DNA of 64,000 nucleotides from Pseudomonas sp. Bout1 (GTDB lineage Bacteria; Pseudomonadota; Gammaproteobacteria; Pseudomonadales; Pseudomonadaceae): NCBI RefSeq assembly GCF_034314165.1, contig NZ_JAVIWK010000001.1, positions 2,185,001 to 2,249,000 of the forward strand, read 5' to 3'. Shown piece by piece: positions 8,401 to 16,249 of this stretch (position 1 is its first letter; each line of letters starts with the position of its first letter). The notes under the pieces were generated by a model. It saw only the letters and a program-made list of their open reading frames with translations, ran no database searches and was not told where the DNA came from. The position numbers and the translations under genes were made by a program.

Positions 8401-10593
8401 GCACCGTTGACCGAACATGCCAGCCTCGCGGCGGCGATGCAGGTGTTGATGGAAAGGGCAGCACTTGCACAAAACCGCGCGCAGTTGGCGCTACAGATTG
8501 CGCCGGGGTGGGAGGAGGATGCGCTGGCAACCTATCCGGTGGCTGTCCGTCGCCGGCCCTGGACGTTTGACTGGCATGCGGTAACGCGACCCCTCTGGAC
8601 GGGTTTTCCCTGGTCGCTGTATGCCGGCGCCGTGCGGTTGTACACCGGGATCAAACGCTGGTTCTCGGTGCGTCGTGAGCAACCCGCCACGACCCTGGCG
8701 CAGACGGAGCAAGAGGTCAGTGAGCAGATCGAACAGGCTCCTGGGCGATGGCTGGGCGTTACTCCCACCACTGGCAGTGACCTGTTGCACATCCTCGCCC
8801 ATGGTCAACTGCTGCGCCTGCAGCGGGAGGTGCACGCCATGGCCAACTCACGCCGGGCGCTGGTCGACTACCGTAAATTGCGCTTGGGTGAGCAATCGTC
8901 GGCGCGGGTGCGGGGCTTCTTGTCGTTTATCCCGGGCGTGAGTATCGGGGTCAATCTGTATGAGCTGCTGCTCGCCGCCCGGCGTGCCCACCACAGTGGC
9001 GACCCGGCGGAGGTAGTGGCAGCCGTTTTTGCTGCATTCATCTTGATTGTCGATGTGGCCATGACGTTTGTACCGCAAGGCAAAGCCGGCCCCCGCCTGG
9101 GGACGCAGTTGAGCAAGGTTCGGTACCGCCAGAGGTTGCTGGACGGTGGTGTTGGCAACCTGCGCCAGGCGTCCCAGGCCAACACCCTCAAAGGGTTGGA
9201 TGCTTTCAAGAAACCCCAGGCGGTTGAGGGGGCCGTGCCGTTGCAGGGGCCGTTCAACAAGGGCACCCATGCCAAGGGCGGTGAGCAGTTTATCCTTGAG
9301 GGTGATTCAGCGTACGCGGTGTACCGTCGCAAGGGTGAGCAGACCCTTCGACTGAAAAATGCCGGCAAGGAAGGCCAGGACGAACTGCTGCTGTATATCG
9401 AGCAACGTGGTGAACGACTGCTGGGCGCCGACGGTCCCGAACCGCAGCCAGGGCCCAGCTCCGGGGTTCATCGGCCGTGGGAAGCGGTGCGGGCTGGCAC
9501 CGAATGGGTGGCGCCCGTTGTGTCCCACACCGAGCGCCTGGCCCGGCAACCGGTGTTGGCTTCAAGCCATTGGCAGGCTTGGGGGCTTGGGTTGCACGGG
9601 CCTGGCATTACGCAAACGTCCCCGTCCCGGCGGTTGTACCGTGTTCAAGGGGCGCAGCCTTACGACGCGGTCAGGTTGGGGGATAAATATTATGAATTGC
9701 TGCCCAACGGCTCGACGGCCCCGGAGGGCATCATATTTTTAAAACAGCCCGAGTTGCCTCCCATAGCGGTCAGGGATGAGTTAATACGCTGGATGCTGCC
9801 TGGCCAGCGCGAGCAGCCGATCCCGGCGACCTTTGGCGCCGATCAGCTATGGACTCCACGTGCGCCGCTGTTCACCCGGGCCATTGCGCACTACGTCGGC
9901 GACGCCTTTGCCGGGCTGACGCCCACCAGTCGCGATTTCGTCACCCTACGCCTGCTGGAAATAACCGATACCGGCCGTTCGATGACCGCTACTCGCATGC
10001 TCAACATTCGCGCCACCCTGGATGAGTGGCTGCCGCCTCTCCCCGATGCGCCTGGCCAGACAGACGACTTGTTCCGCATGCTCAGGCCGCTTAAGCGACG
10101 GCAAAAACTGCGCGTCAATATTGGCCTGGAGCGCAAAGTTTCGGGGCTTGAACGCGTGGATTTCGTGCCGTTGACGCCGATCGCTTCCGAGGTACTCATC
10201 AACCCTGCCGAGGGCTCCGGTCACGCTCGGCCAATCGCTGCCCAGCGTGCGGTGTTGCAGGTGCTGGAGCGACAGGGCTTTGTGATTAAAAAACTATCCA
10301 AAAGCGGCACCGTAGGCCTGTACAACTTATCGTGCACGCATCCGAAGTCCAGCAATCTATATTACGTATTGATGCGCTGGAGCGACTCATCGACCGTTCG
10401 CCTGAACTCAGGGCGTATGGTGCAATTGTCCGACGCCTGGTTGCGCTCGAACGCCCGGCGGCAAGCGCACACCTACGCCCCGATTATCCGGGCGCTGGAT
10501 GAGGGGCGACTGGTGCGGATAATTGCAGGCGTGCAACAGGTTGGGCCAGGTAATCCGGCCACGGTGTTCTTTGTCAGAATGGAGCGTTTCTAG
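5449..10593 (+). CDS. very large dermonecrotic-toxin-like protein (DUF6543-type), 1714 residues
   Basis: I recognise this only by general resemblance to the large 'dermonecrotic toxin domain' proteins of Pseudomonas; the assignment is from memory. There is no signal peptide. The first ~1150 residues are mostly helical and rich in Leu, Ala, Gln and Arg. Hydrophobic segments at about 1155-1175 and 1190-1212 (FLSFIPGVSIGVNLYELLLAA; VVAAVFAAFILIVDVAMTFV) could insert in a membrane. Two short similar modules follow (AVYRRKGEQTLRLKN near 1290; RLYRVQGAQPYDAVRLGDKYYELL near 1400). A C-terminal portion from about residue 1580 shows no motif I recognise. The 3' part uses more A/T-rich codons than the rest, for example around 9680-9740 and 10285-10370. 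It is monocistronic with no obvious immunity gene, and its secretion route is unknown. Confidence 0.7.
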   Translation: MTTEPDPPEQADAGLALSAWGTSGDSQERIRRNLTRRLNAASSPSRFINDLHAANVRCTELARQLRRMMQHAPRIQRLVRGALHEHFSLDPDTLLFTVAALPGQAGRVDSLTERAMALLHVRVFPLNINQFTRMSVQGEPAGNLRLTPREILNRVNALDLPARISVARSEYWQGLSPGSALSRTEHWAHLQRSFFVDKALLAHALCQLSDHGLAMVMGLVDAPSPQARRLAGGAWERLHASDLRWGAVPLGGALHLCRRDAGWDLRQVVYLPGSAQGFYEFASWVAMQRDLPAVIHSVGRASLPLNREHEWAPQPFSVSRGAEVLVNALRHSALAQVQVQGDNEWACLDSRGMSRAPGLNLQQRLHQVERARRPASGTPLLTQAIEQLLVWDHRRRAREVTCALLHPRMAARARESLVQRHEQGVLALLDARDLLRDCPPYEACIALQTRWQQQASAVHTLLQDQEAQLAQRDFWLQTPAGSTRSRAAQLLGGQRNAMLHEANLQRQLGLISEANLMALEEALNKGDAPRSCRVLSLSFGVSGQPLCTLHGVFAVTTPRGLSQPALPEPVLFQVPGKEGGLQAWASLDELSASVDASLKSPDGSALWRCVSREQRQSAQTLVLGLGIDAPLLVYFQVIEGNLLSDRFQAYIRRAQQEQRWVDAGGRPFSEVSDTGLARALLSQELAHQLQVPDSAARALAFANIGVLKLAAAHAKTLPAWLAGADPALRKRYQRQWLQQLDSSAVLEQQLALALPSLEAFARTTLIDRLRKDGLQPLLDIDHPFLDMPDDVSTHWESHPHRPAADSGVRVVVSPQRNTYSLLQLALHNLDAEAPWTELRLHYSRYLSEHWARHLPAKALIALISSLDVAGQYEQLVNRAFYPLKDQTPALPPALVERPFYQQARLALFSATQQGLSAAAQSLFATALAARAPQDLHRDGHALQLCCVHLAALTLKQPRHVTGMLLLHDPFSSMTLLYWPRIEGHAPLTEHASLAAAMQVLMERAALAQNRAQLALQIAPGWEEDALATYPVAVRRRPWTFDWHAVTRPLWTGFPWSLYAGAVRLYTGIKRWFSVRREQPATTLAQTEQEVSEQIEQAPGRWLGVTPTTGSDLLHILAHGQLLRLQREVHAMANSRRALVDYRKLRLGEQSSARVRGFLSFIPGVSIGVNLYELLLAARRAHHSGDPAEVVAAVFAAFILIVDVAMTFVPQGKAGPRLGTQLSKVRYRQRLLDGGVGNLRQASQANTLKGLDAFKKPQAVEGAVPLQGPFNKGTHAKGGEQFILEGDSAYAVYRRKGEQTLRLKNAGKEGQDELLLYIEQRGERLLGADGPEPQPGPSSGVHRPWEAVRAGTEWVAPVVSHTERLARQPVLASSHWQAWGLGLHGPGITQTSPSRRLYRVQGAQPYDAVRLGDKYYELLPNGSTAPEGIIFLKQPELPPIAVRDELIRWMLPGQREQPIPATFGADQLWTPRAPLFTRAIAHYVGDAFAGLTPTSRDFVTLRLLEITDTGRSMTATRMLNIRATLDEWLPPLPDAPGQTDDLFRMLRPLKRRQKLRVNIGLERKVSGLERVDFVPLTPIASEVLINPAEGSGHARPIAAQRAVLQVLERQGFVIKKLSKSGTVGLYNLSCTHPKSSNLYYVLMRWSDSSTVRLNSGRMVQLSDAWLRSNARRQAHTYAPIIRALDEGRLVRIIAGVQQVGPGNPATVFFVRMERF

Positions 10594-10596
10594 GCG

Positions 10597-10624
10597 TGCC
10601 CGACAGTGTCGATACTGTCGGGCA
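10597..10624. terminator. strong hairpin between convergent toxin-like and lysE-type genes
   Basis: An 11-base perfect stem (TGCCCGACAGT / ACTGTCGGGCA) with a 6-base loop starts three bases after the toxin-like stop codon. There is no T-run on either side, so it is a bidirectional transcription barrier or RNA 3'-end stabiliser rather than a classical terminator. Confidence 0.6.
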
Positions 10625-10631
10625 ATGCCGG

Positions 10632-11258
10632 TCAGCGACTCAGCAATGAAGCCGCGCCCGCACCACTGAACAGCCCGGCGCTGACCCGGTTGAACCAGCT
10701 CTGGCCCTTGCCGCTGCGCAGGTAGCGCGCGGCGCCATGGGCACCAAGGCCATAGGCCAGCTTGCACAGCAGGTCGAGCACGGTCCAGGTGGCGATCATG
10801 ATCAACAACTGCGGCAAAAAGGCCTGCTGGGCACTGAGAAACTGCGGCAGGAAGGCGGCGAAAAACAGGATGTCTTTCGGGTTGCTCGCGCCCAGTACAA
10901 AGGCCCGCCCGAACAACGCTCGAAACCGCGGGGTGGCGGCCACTTGCGGTACGTCGGCGCCGTGGGACGGTTGCCGAGACTGTTGCCAGCTCTGCCAGGC
11001 AAGGTAAAACAGGTACAGCGCGCCGACGATCTTCAGCGCGCTGAACAGCTGTTCCGAGGCCAGCAACAACGCCCCCAAGCCCAGCGCCGAGGCGCTCAAC
11101 AGGCAGATCGAAGCGATCACCCCACCCAGAAAGGCCGGGTACGACCGGCGCAGGCCGTAGTTCAAACTGTTGCTGATCATCAGCAAAGACAGGGGGCCGG
11201 GGATCAGGATCACCACCAGCGCAGCGCCGCTGAACAGCAGCCAGGTTTCCAGACTCAT
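10632..11258 (-). CDS. LysE/RhtB family amino-acid exporter
   Basis: Inner-membrane protein of 208 residues with about six hydrophobic segments, the usual LysE/RhtB size and layout. The N-terminus (MSLETWLLFSGAALVVILIPGPLSLLMISNSLNYG) contains the family's PGP turn between helices 1 and 2. The family exports amino acids or derivatives such as homoserine lactone, threonine or lysine; the substrate cannot be read here. The start at 11258 is chosen over an upstream in-frame start because GGAGG lies six bases before this ATG. It converges with the toxin-like gene. Confidence 0.88.
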   Translation of the reverse strand: MSLETWLLFSGAALVVILIPGPLSLLMISNSLNYGLRRSYPAFLGGVIASICLLSASALGLGALLLASEQLFSALKIVGALYLFYLAWQSWQQSRQPSHGADVPQVAATPRFRALFGRAFVLGASNPKDILFFAAFLPQFLSAQQAFLPQLLIMIATWTVLDLLCKLAYGLGAHGAARYLRSGKGQSWFNRVSAGLFSGAGAASLLSR

Positions 11259-11321
11259 TGCATTCCTCCATTCGTACAAAAGCCCCACCCGACGGGGTGA
11301 GGCGGGGTGAAGCGGGTTGGC

Positions 11322-12668
11322 CTACAGGAACGCGAACTTGGCGATGAAAATCGCGCAGAGCACCCACAGGCTGATGGAAATTTCCTTGTGTTTACCAGTG
11401 CCGGCCTTCAGTGCCACGTAGGTGATAAACCCCAGGGCGATGCCGTCGGCGACCGAAAAAGTCAGGGGCATCATGATTGCGGTGACGATCGCCGGAATGC
11501 TGTCGGTGGCGTCGTCCCAGTTGATATGGGCCATGCCGCTCATCATCAGCATGGCCACGTAGATCAACGCGCCTGCGGTGGCGTAAGCCGGAATCATGCC
11601 AGCCAGCGGGGCAAAAAACATCGCTGCGACAAACAGCACGCCCACGGTGACGGCGGTCAGCCCGGTACGCCCGCCGGCCGCAACCCCGGCGGCACTTTCC
11701 ACGTAGCTGGTCACTGGCGGTACGCCGACCATCGCACCAAACACGCTGGAAGCACTGTCGGCTTTCAGGGCGCGGGAGAGGTTTTCGATCTTGCCGTCGG
11801 CATTTACCAGGCCGGCACGCTGGGCCACGCCCATCAAGGTGCCGGCGGTGTCGAACATGTGCACAAACAGGAAGGCGAATACCACGCTGATCATGCTGAC
11901 GTTGAACACGCCCATCACGTCCATCGCCATCCAGGTCGGCGCCAGGCTTGGCGGGGTGGCCATGATGCCGTGGTATTCCACCAGGCCCAGGCCCCAGCCG
12001 GCGAGCGTCACGGCGATGATGCTGATCAGGATCGCGCCGAATACCCGGTGGTAGCTGAGGATCGCAATCAACAAAAAGCAGATGGCCGCCAGCAGCGGCG
12101 CGGGCTCATGCAGGGAGCCGAGCTTGATCAGGGTGGCCGGGCTTTGCACGATGATGCCGGCGGTTTTCAGGCCGATCACCCCGAGAAACAACCCCACACC
12201 CGCGCCCATGGCGTGGCGCAGGCTCACCGGAATGCTGTTGAGCAGCCACTCACGGATACGCGAGAGCGTCAGGATCATGAACAACACCCCGGAGATAAAC
12301 ACCGCACCCAGCGCGGTCTCCCAGTGGTAGCCCATGGTGCCGACCACGGTGTAGGTGAAGAATGCGTTCAGGCCCATGCCCGGCGCCAGGCCGACTGGCC
12401 AGTTGGCGTAGAGGCCCATCAACAGGCAGCCCAGCGCTGCAGCAATACAGGTGGCGACAAACGCGGCACCGTGGTCAATCCCGGCGTCGGCCATGATGTT
12501 GGGGTTGACGAAGATGATGTAGGCCATGGTGATAAAGGTCGTGAGGCCAGCGATCAGCTCGGTCTTCACTGTGGTGCCATGCAAGCGCAGTTTAAATAGG
12601 CGTTCCAGCCAACCGTTGTGGGTTGGCGAGAGGTCGAGCGTAGGGGCTTCGGATTTGCGGCTTTCCAC
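11322..12668 (-). CDS. NCS2 purine permease (AzgA/hypoxanthine-guanine type)
   Basis: Proton-coupled uptake of purine bases across the inner membrane. The 448-residue protein has about 12-13 hydrophobic segments and AzgA-subfamily features: FKLRLHGTTVKTELIAGLTTFITMAYIIFVNP at the N-terminus, GLAPGMGLNAFFTYTVV near residue 92, and GTAGTLMGVAQ-type and FAPLAGMIPAYATAGALI stretches. Start GTG 12668 follows GAGGAG at eight bases. A perfect TTGTATACAA palindrome lies 130 bases upstream, as at the urate genes, which suggests joint control. Whether it prefers adenine, guanine or hypoxanthine cannot be told. Confidence 0.9.
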   Translation of the reverse strand: MESRKSEAPTLDLSPTHNGWLERLFKLRLHGTTVKTELIAGLTTFITMAYIIFVNPNIMADAGIDHGAAFVATCIAAALGCLLMGLYANWPVGLAPGMGLNAFFTYTVVGTMGYHWETALGAVFISGVLFMILTLSRIREWLLNSIPVSLRHAMGAGVGLFLGVIGLKTAGIIVQSPATLIKLGSLHEPAPLLAAICFLLIAILSYHRVFGAILISIIAVTLAGWGLGLVEYHGIMATPPSLAPTWMAMDVMGVFNVSMISVVFAFLFVHMFDTAGTLMGVAQRAGLVNADGKIENLSRALKADSASSVFGAMVGVPPVTSYVESAAGVAAGGRTGLTAVTVGVLFVAAMFFAPLAGMIPAYATAGALIYVAMLMMSGMAHINWDDATDSIPAIVTAIMMPLTFSVADGIALGFITYVALKAGTGKHKEISISLWVLCAIFIAKFAFL

Positions 12669-12796
12669 AGCAAGTACTCCTCAAGAGTTTTATTGTTATT
12701 TCCAGCGCCGGACACATGAGTGGGCAGCAGCGCTTTGAGGTACCAGCGGGTTTTGTTGACCATTAGGTCAGGAACTCGCACGAAGCGAATTATGCT

Positions 12797-12808
12797 TTTG
12801 TATACAAA
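12797..12808. promoter_or_regulatory. TTTGTATACAAA palindrome upstream of the purine permease (candidate operator)
   Basis: A perfect 12-base palindrome in the 190-base gap between the permease and the marR-type gene. It shares its 10-base core exactly with the site upstream of puuE at 4560-4569. Confidence 0.6.
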
Positions 12809-12858
12809 TAAAGCAAATAATGTTTTCTATTTTGTGTGCGAAAAGGATGAAAGGCAAC

Positions 12859-13293
12859 TCAGGATTGGCCACCGAGTGCCTTGTTCACTGCCAGCCAACC
12901 CTCTACCGCTGTCTCGCCCGCCTCGGCAAATGCCCGTTGCAGCAGTTTTACCTGCTCGCGCCGCAGGGATAGTTCAAAGCGCTGGCCTTCCTCGGTCAAT
13001 TCCAGCAAACGCTTACGCTTGTCGGTCTCGGAGGCCACGCTGTCCACCAGGTGCATTTCCTGCAATTGGCGCAATGGCATGTTCAGCGCCTGCTTGCTCA
13101 CGCCGAGCAGTTCCAGCAGTTCCTTGACGCTCAAGGCCGGGTAGCGCGCGATAAAAAACACGATACGTTGATGCACCCGGCTCAAGCCCCGACGCTCAAG
13201 CATTTCATCGGCCTTGGCGGTGAACGCCTGGTAGCCGAAGAAGAAGGCTTCCATGGCGATTTGCTGGCTGGTCTGGTTTTTAAGGTCAAGCAT
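12859..13293 (-). CDS. MarR family transcriptional regulator
   Basis: Winged-helix DNA-binding protein of 144 residues. Residues about 35-100 carry the MarR core: RVHQRIVFFIARYPALSVKELLELLGVSKQALNMPLRQLQEMHLVD, then ASETDKRKRLLELTEEGQ, the wing with the usual D-x-R-x(3)-L pattern. The ATG at 13293 is preferred over a TTG 18 bases upstream. It is divergent from an aminotransferase gene. Two identical TTGACGTAT repeats 42 bases apart lie in the shared promoter region, so autoregulation and control of the neighbour are likely. No ligand can be inferred. Confidence 0.9.
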   Translation of the reverse strand: MLDLKNQTSQQIAMEAFFFGYQAFTAKADEMLERRGLSRVHQRIVFFIARYPALSVKELLELLGVSKQALNMPLRQLQEMHLVDSVASETDKRKRLLELTEEGQRFELSLRREQVKLLQRAFAEAGETAVEGWLAVNKALGGQS

Positions 13294-13294
13294 A

Positions 13295-13345
13295 TTGACG
13301 TATCTGCCCAAGTCGTCGTAATTTCGGTCAACCAGTTTGACGTAT
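13295..13345. promoter_or_regulatory. paired TTGACGTAT direct repeats between marR-type and aminotransferase genes
   Basis: Identical 9-base repeats at 13295-13303 and 13337-13345, 42 bases (four helical turns) apart. The first begins two bases from the regulator's start codon. Confidence 0.45.
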
Positions 13346-13375
13346 TTTCCTCAGGTTTTGCTACCGGTGACCCTT

Positions 13376-14542
13376 ATGGCCTTCTCAGAACGTGTTTCGC
13401 GCCTTAAAAGCTCCTTGATCCGTGAAATTCTCGCCGCGGCGCAAAAACCGCAGGTGATGTCTTTTGCCGGTGGCCTTCCGGCCGAAGTCATGTTGCCCAA
13501 GCTGGATTGGACGGGCATGCCGCTGAACATTGGCCAGTACGGCATGAGCGAAGGCGAGCCGCAGTTACGTGAGTTACTGGCGGCCGAGGCGCGGGTGCTG
13601 GGCATCCCATGCCAGGCCAGTCAGGTGATGGTGGTCAGCGGTTCCCAGCAAACCCTGGACCTGGCCGCCAAGCTGTACATCGACAAGGGCACCAAAGTGT
13701 TGCTGGAGGGCCCGACCTACTTGGCGGCATTGCAGATATTCCAGCTGTTCGGTGCCGATTGCCTGACTGTGCAGCTTGAAGCCGACGGTCCGGACCTGAA
13801 GGCGCTGCGCAACAGCCTTGAGCAGCATCGTCCGTCGTTCGTCTACCTGATCCCGACGTTCCAGAATCCCTCCGCGGTGCGCTACAGCGAAGCCAAGCGC
13901 GAGGCGGTGGCCGCGCTGCTGGACGAGTTCGGCGTGACCTTGATCGAAGATGAACCCTACCGCGAACTGACCTTCGACGGCGCCAGCGCGCAACCCATCG
14001 TCAGCCGCCTGAAAAAGGCCAGCTGGATCTACACCGGCACCGTGTCCAAAACCTTGTTGCCGGGCCTTCGGGTCGGTTATCTGATCGCCAGCCCCGACCT
14101 GTTCCCGCACCTGCTCAAGCTCAAGCAGTCGACCGACCTGCACACCAACCGCGTTGGCCAGTGGCAGGCAATGCAGTGGCTCGGTACCGAGAAATACCAG
14201 CATCACCTGGTCGAACTGCGCAGTTTCTACCGAGGCCGACGCGACGCATTCCAGGCAGCACTGGAGCGGCATTTCAGCGACCTGGCCGACTGGCAAACAC
14301 CCCAGGGCGGATTATTCTTCTGGCTGACCTTGAAACAGCCGTTCGACACCCGCACCTTGTTGGCACCTGCGCTCGACCAGGACATCGCGTTCATGCCCGG
14401 TGAACCGTTCTTTTCCGAGCCGGACAACCATCACGGTCACTTGCGGCTCAATTTCAGCCATATCGACCCGGCGCGCCTGGACGAAGGTCTCAAGCGTCTC
14501 GCTGCGGTGGTCCGTCAAGCACAGCACGCGCAAGCGGCATAA
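13376..14542 (+). CDS. PLP-dependent class I aminotransferase (LysN/2-aminoadipate-aminotransferase-like)
   Basis: Cytoplasmic pyridoxal-phosphate enzyme of 388 residues with fold type I landmarks: MSFAGGLPAEVMLP near residue 28, the cofactor-phosphate segment VSGSQQTLDLAAK, Asn in LIPTFQNPSA, Asp/Tyr in LIEDEPYREL, and the Schiff-base Lys in GTVSKTLLPGLRVGYL near residue 228. This spacing fits the 2-aminoadipate/aromatic aminotransferase subgroup that is related to MocR C-terminal domains, but no HTH is attached. The ATG at 13376 is preferred over an upstream TTG because the protein then begins at the conserved helix. Ten bases separate it from the GST gene. Confidence 0.88.
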   Translation: MAFSERVSRLKSSLIREILAAAQKPQVMSFAGGLPAEVMLPKLDWTGMPLNIGQYGMSEGEPQLRELLAAEARVLGIPCQASQVMVVSGSQQTLDLAAKLYIDKGTKVLLEGPTYLAALQIFQLFGADCLTVQLEADGPDLKALRNSLEQHRPSFVYLIPTFQNPSAVRYSEAKREAVAALLDEFGVTLIEDEPYRELTFDGASAQPIVSRLKKASWIYTGTVSKTLLPGLRVGYLIASPDLFPHLLKLKQSTDLHTNRVGQWQAMQWLGTEKYQHHLVELRSFYRGRRDAFQAALERHFSDLADWQTPQGGLFFWLTLKQPFDTRTLLAPALDQDIAFMPGEPFFSEPDNHHGHLRLNFSHIDPARLDEGLKRLAAVVRQAQHAQAA

Positions 14543-14552
14543 GGGGAGCCCC

Positions 14553-15155
14553 ATGTACAAGGTCTACGGCGATTACAAATCGGGCAACTGCTACAAGGTC
14601 AAACTCATGCTCAACCTGTTGGGCATCGAATACCAGTGGATCGACGTCGATATCCTTAAGGGCGACACCCAGACCGCCGAGTTCCTGGCCAAGAACCCCA
14701 ACGGCAAAATCCCGGTGCTGGAGCTCGAAGACGGCACCTGCTTGTGGGAGTCCAATGCGATCCTCAACTTCCTGGCCGACGGCAGCGAATTCCTGCCGAC
14801 CGAACCGCGCCTGCGCACCCAGGTGCTGCAGTGGCAGTTTTTCGAGCAGTACAGCCATGAGCCGTATATTGCGGTGGCACGGTTTATCCAGTTTTACCTG
14901 GGGCTGCCGCAAGACCGTATGGAGGAGTACAAGAAGCTGCACAAGGGTGGTTACAAGGCGCTGAAGGTGATGGAACGTCAGTTGCAGTTGACGCCGTACC
15001 TGGTGGGCGACCAGTTCTCGATTGCCGATGTGGCGCTGTATGCCTACACCCATGTGGCGGATGAAGGTGGTTTTGACCTGGGTGCCTATCCGGGCGTGCA
15101 GGCCTGGCTGAAACGCGTGGCCAGCCATCCAAGGCATGTCGCAATGCTCGGCTGA
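14553..15155 (+). CDS. glutathione S-transferase family protein
   Basis: A 200-residue GST-fold protein. The N-terminal thioredoxin-like domain (MYKVYGDYKSGNCYKVKLMLNLLGIEYQWIDVDIL) includes NPNGKIPVLELEDG with the cis-proline, and LWESNAILNFLA with the Glu-Ser pair that binds glutathione. The C-terminal helical domain contains FSIADVALYAYTHVADEGG, the N-capping motif. AAGGGGAG is the ribosome-binding site and the gene is probably co-transcribed with the aminotransferase. The combination suggests processing of an amino-acid-derived compound; the substrate is unknown. Confidence 0.9.
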   Translation: MYKVYGDYKSGNCYKVKLMLNLLGIEYQWIDVDILKGDTQTAEFLAKNPNGKIPVLELEDGTCLWESNAILNFLADGSEFLPTEPRLRTQVLQWQFFEQYSHEPYIAVARFIQFYLGLPQDRMEEYKKLHKGGYKALKVMERQLQLTPYLVGDQFSIADVALYAYTHVADEGGFDLGAYPGVQAWLKRVASHPRHVAMLG

Positions 15156-15167
15156 TCACCGAAACCC

Positions 15168-15235
15168 TGTAGGAGCAAGGTTTGCGGCGATAGCGCCCTC
15201 AAGGACGCCATCGCCGGCAAGCCGGGCTCCTACAA
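15168..15235. repeat. REP pair between GST and LysR genes
   Basis: CTGTAGGAGCAAGGTTTGCGGCGAT and its imperfect inverse GCCGGCAAGCCGGGCTCCTACA. Its right end supplies the stop codon of the LysR gene (CTA at 15230-15232 on the plus strand). Confidence 0.85.
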
Positions 15236-16117
15236 GGGGCGCAGTTCTTCATTGAGCAACTCAAAACAGCGCTGCGCCGCCGGGCTCAACGGCTGCCCAC
15301 TGCGACTGATCAGCCCGATCTCCCGGTTTACACCCGGATGATCAATCGGGATCCGCTTCAACCCCTCCAGGCTGTCCGCCGCCGATTCCGGCAACACACT
15401 GATCCCCAACCCCTGCCGCACCAACGCCAACACCGTCGACATATAGTTGGCCTCCATCCCCGCGACCATCGTCAGGCGGGTTTCATCGAACAACGCGTCC
15501 ACCTGTTCGCGCACGCTGCTGTCGCGCCCGGTGAGGATGATCGGCTGGTCGGCCAGTTGCTTCAGGGTCAACGTGGCATGGCGGGTCAGCGGATGGCCCA
15601 GCGGCACGAACGCACACAAGCGGTCATTCAACACCGGCACAAACGCCAACCCGTGGCTCAACCGTGCCCGTACACCAATGCCAAAATCCACTTCGCCGGA
15701 ACGCACCTGCGCTTGAATGCGATGGGCTACCAGGTCATGCAAGCGCACCTCGATCCCGGCAAAACGTTCGCGAAACAGGCGCAGGGCGGGCGGCAAGGCG
15801 CCCGCACACACGGAGGGCAGGGCGGCGATGGTCACCACGCCTCGGCGCAAGGCCGCCAGGTCGCGGGAGCCGCTGACGATGTTGTCCAGGTCCAGCAGCA
15901 GCTTCTCCATCGGCCCGCGGGCGTCCAGCCCGGCGGCGGTAATGCTGACGTGGCGCGGGCTGCGGTCGAGCAGGGCAACCCCCAGCCACTCTTCCAGTTG
16001 CTGCACCTGCACGGTCAGCGCCGAGGGCGACAAGTGCAACTCGTTCGCGGCCTTGGTGAAACTGCCGGTGCGGGCAACCGCGAGAAACGCCTGGATATGC
16101 TGGATCGAATTTTTCAT
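15230..16117 (-). CDS. LysR family regulator, likely of the CitMHS/AtuA-like operon
   Basis: A 295-residue LysR-type regulator. The N-terminal winged HTH is MKNSIQHIQAFLAVARTGSFTKAANELHLSPSALTVQVQQLEEWLGVALLDR, followed by a periplasmic-binding-protein-like sensor domain from about residue 92. A long antisense open frame extends upstream of this start, but only the part from ATG 16117 encodes a recognisable protein. It is divergent from the transporter and AtuA-like genes, the classic arrangement of LysR activator and target. Its TAG stop lies within a REP pair. Confidence 0.93.
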   Translation of the reverse strand: MKNSIQHIQAFLAVARTGSFTKAANELHLSPSALTVQVQQLEEWLGVALLDRSPRHVSITAAGLDARGPMEKLLLDLDNIVSGSRDLAALRRGVVTIAALPSVCAGALPPALRLFRERFAGIEVRLHDLVAHRIQAQVRSGEVDFGIGVRARLSHGLAFVPVLNDRLCAFVPLGHPLTRHATLTLKQLADQPIILTGRDSSVREQVDALFDETRLTMVAGMEANYMSTVLALVRQGLGISVLPESAADSLEGLKRIPIDHPGVNREIGLISRSGQPLSPAAQRCFELLNEELRPL

Positions 16118-16165
16118 TTTTATTCTGCTCGAGCGTTTTGTTTTTACGAATATGAGAGGCTGAAT

Positions 16166-16198
16166 ATTCCAATTTACAAAGCCTAACGCGATTCCAAT
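16166..16198. promoter_or_regulatory. repeated ATTCCAAT half-sites in the LysR/CitMHS divergent promoter
   Basis: ATTCCAAT occurs at 16166-16173 and 16191-16198, with a GAATATTC palindrome overlapping the first. The 132-base divergent region is where a LysR regulator would bind. Confidence 0.35.
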
Positions 16199-16249
16199 AC
16201 TCCAGGGAAAACAATAACCGGCCGAAAACGCCGTTCTGGAGCTACCCCC

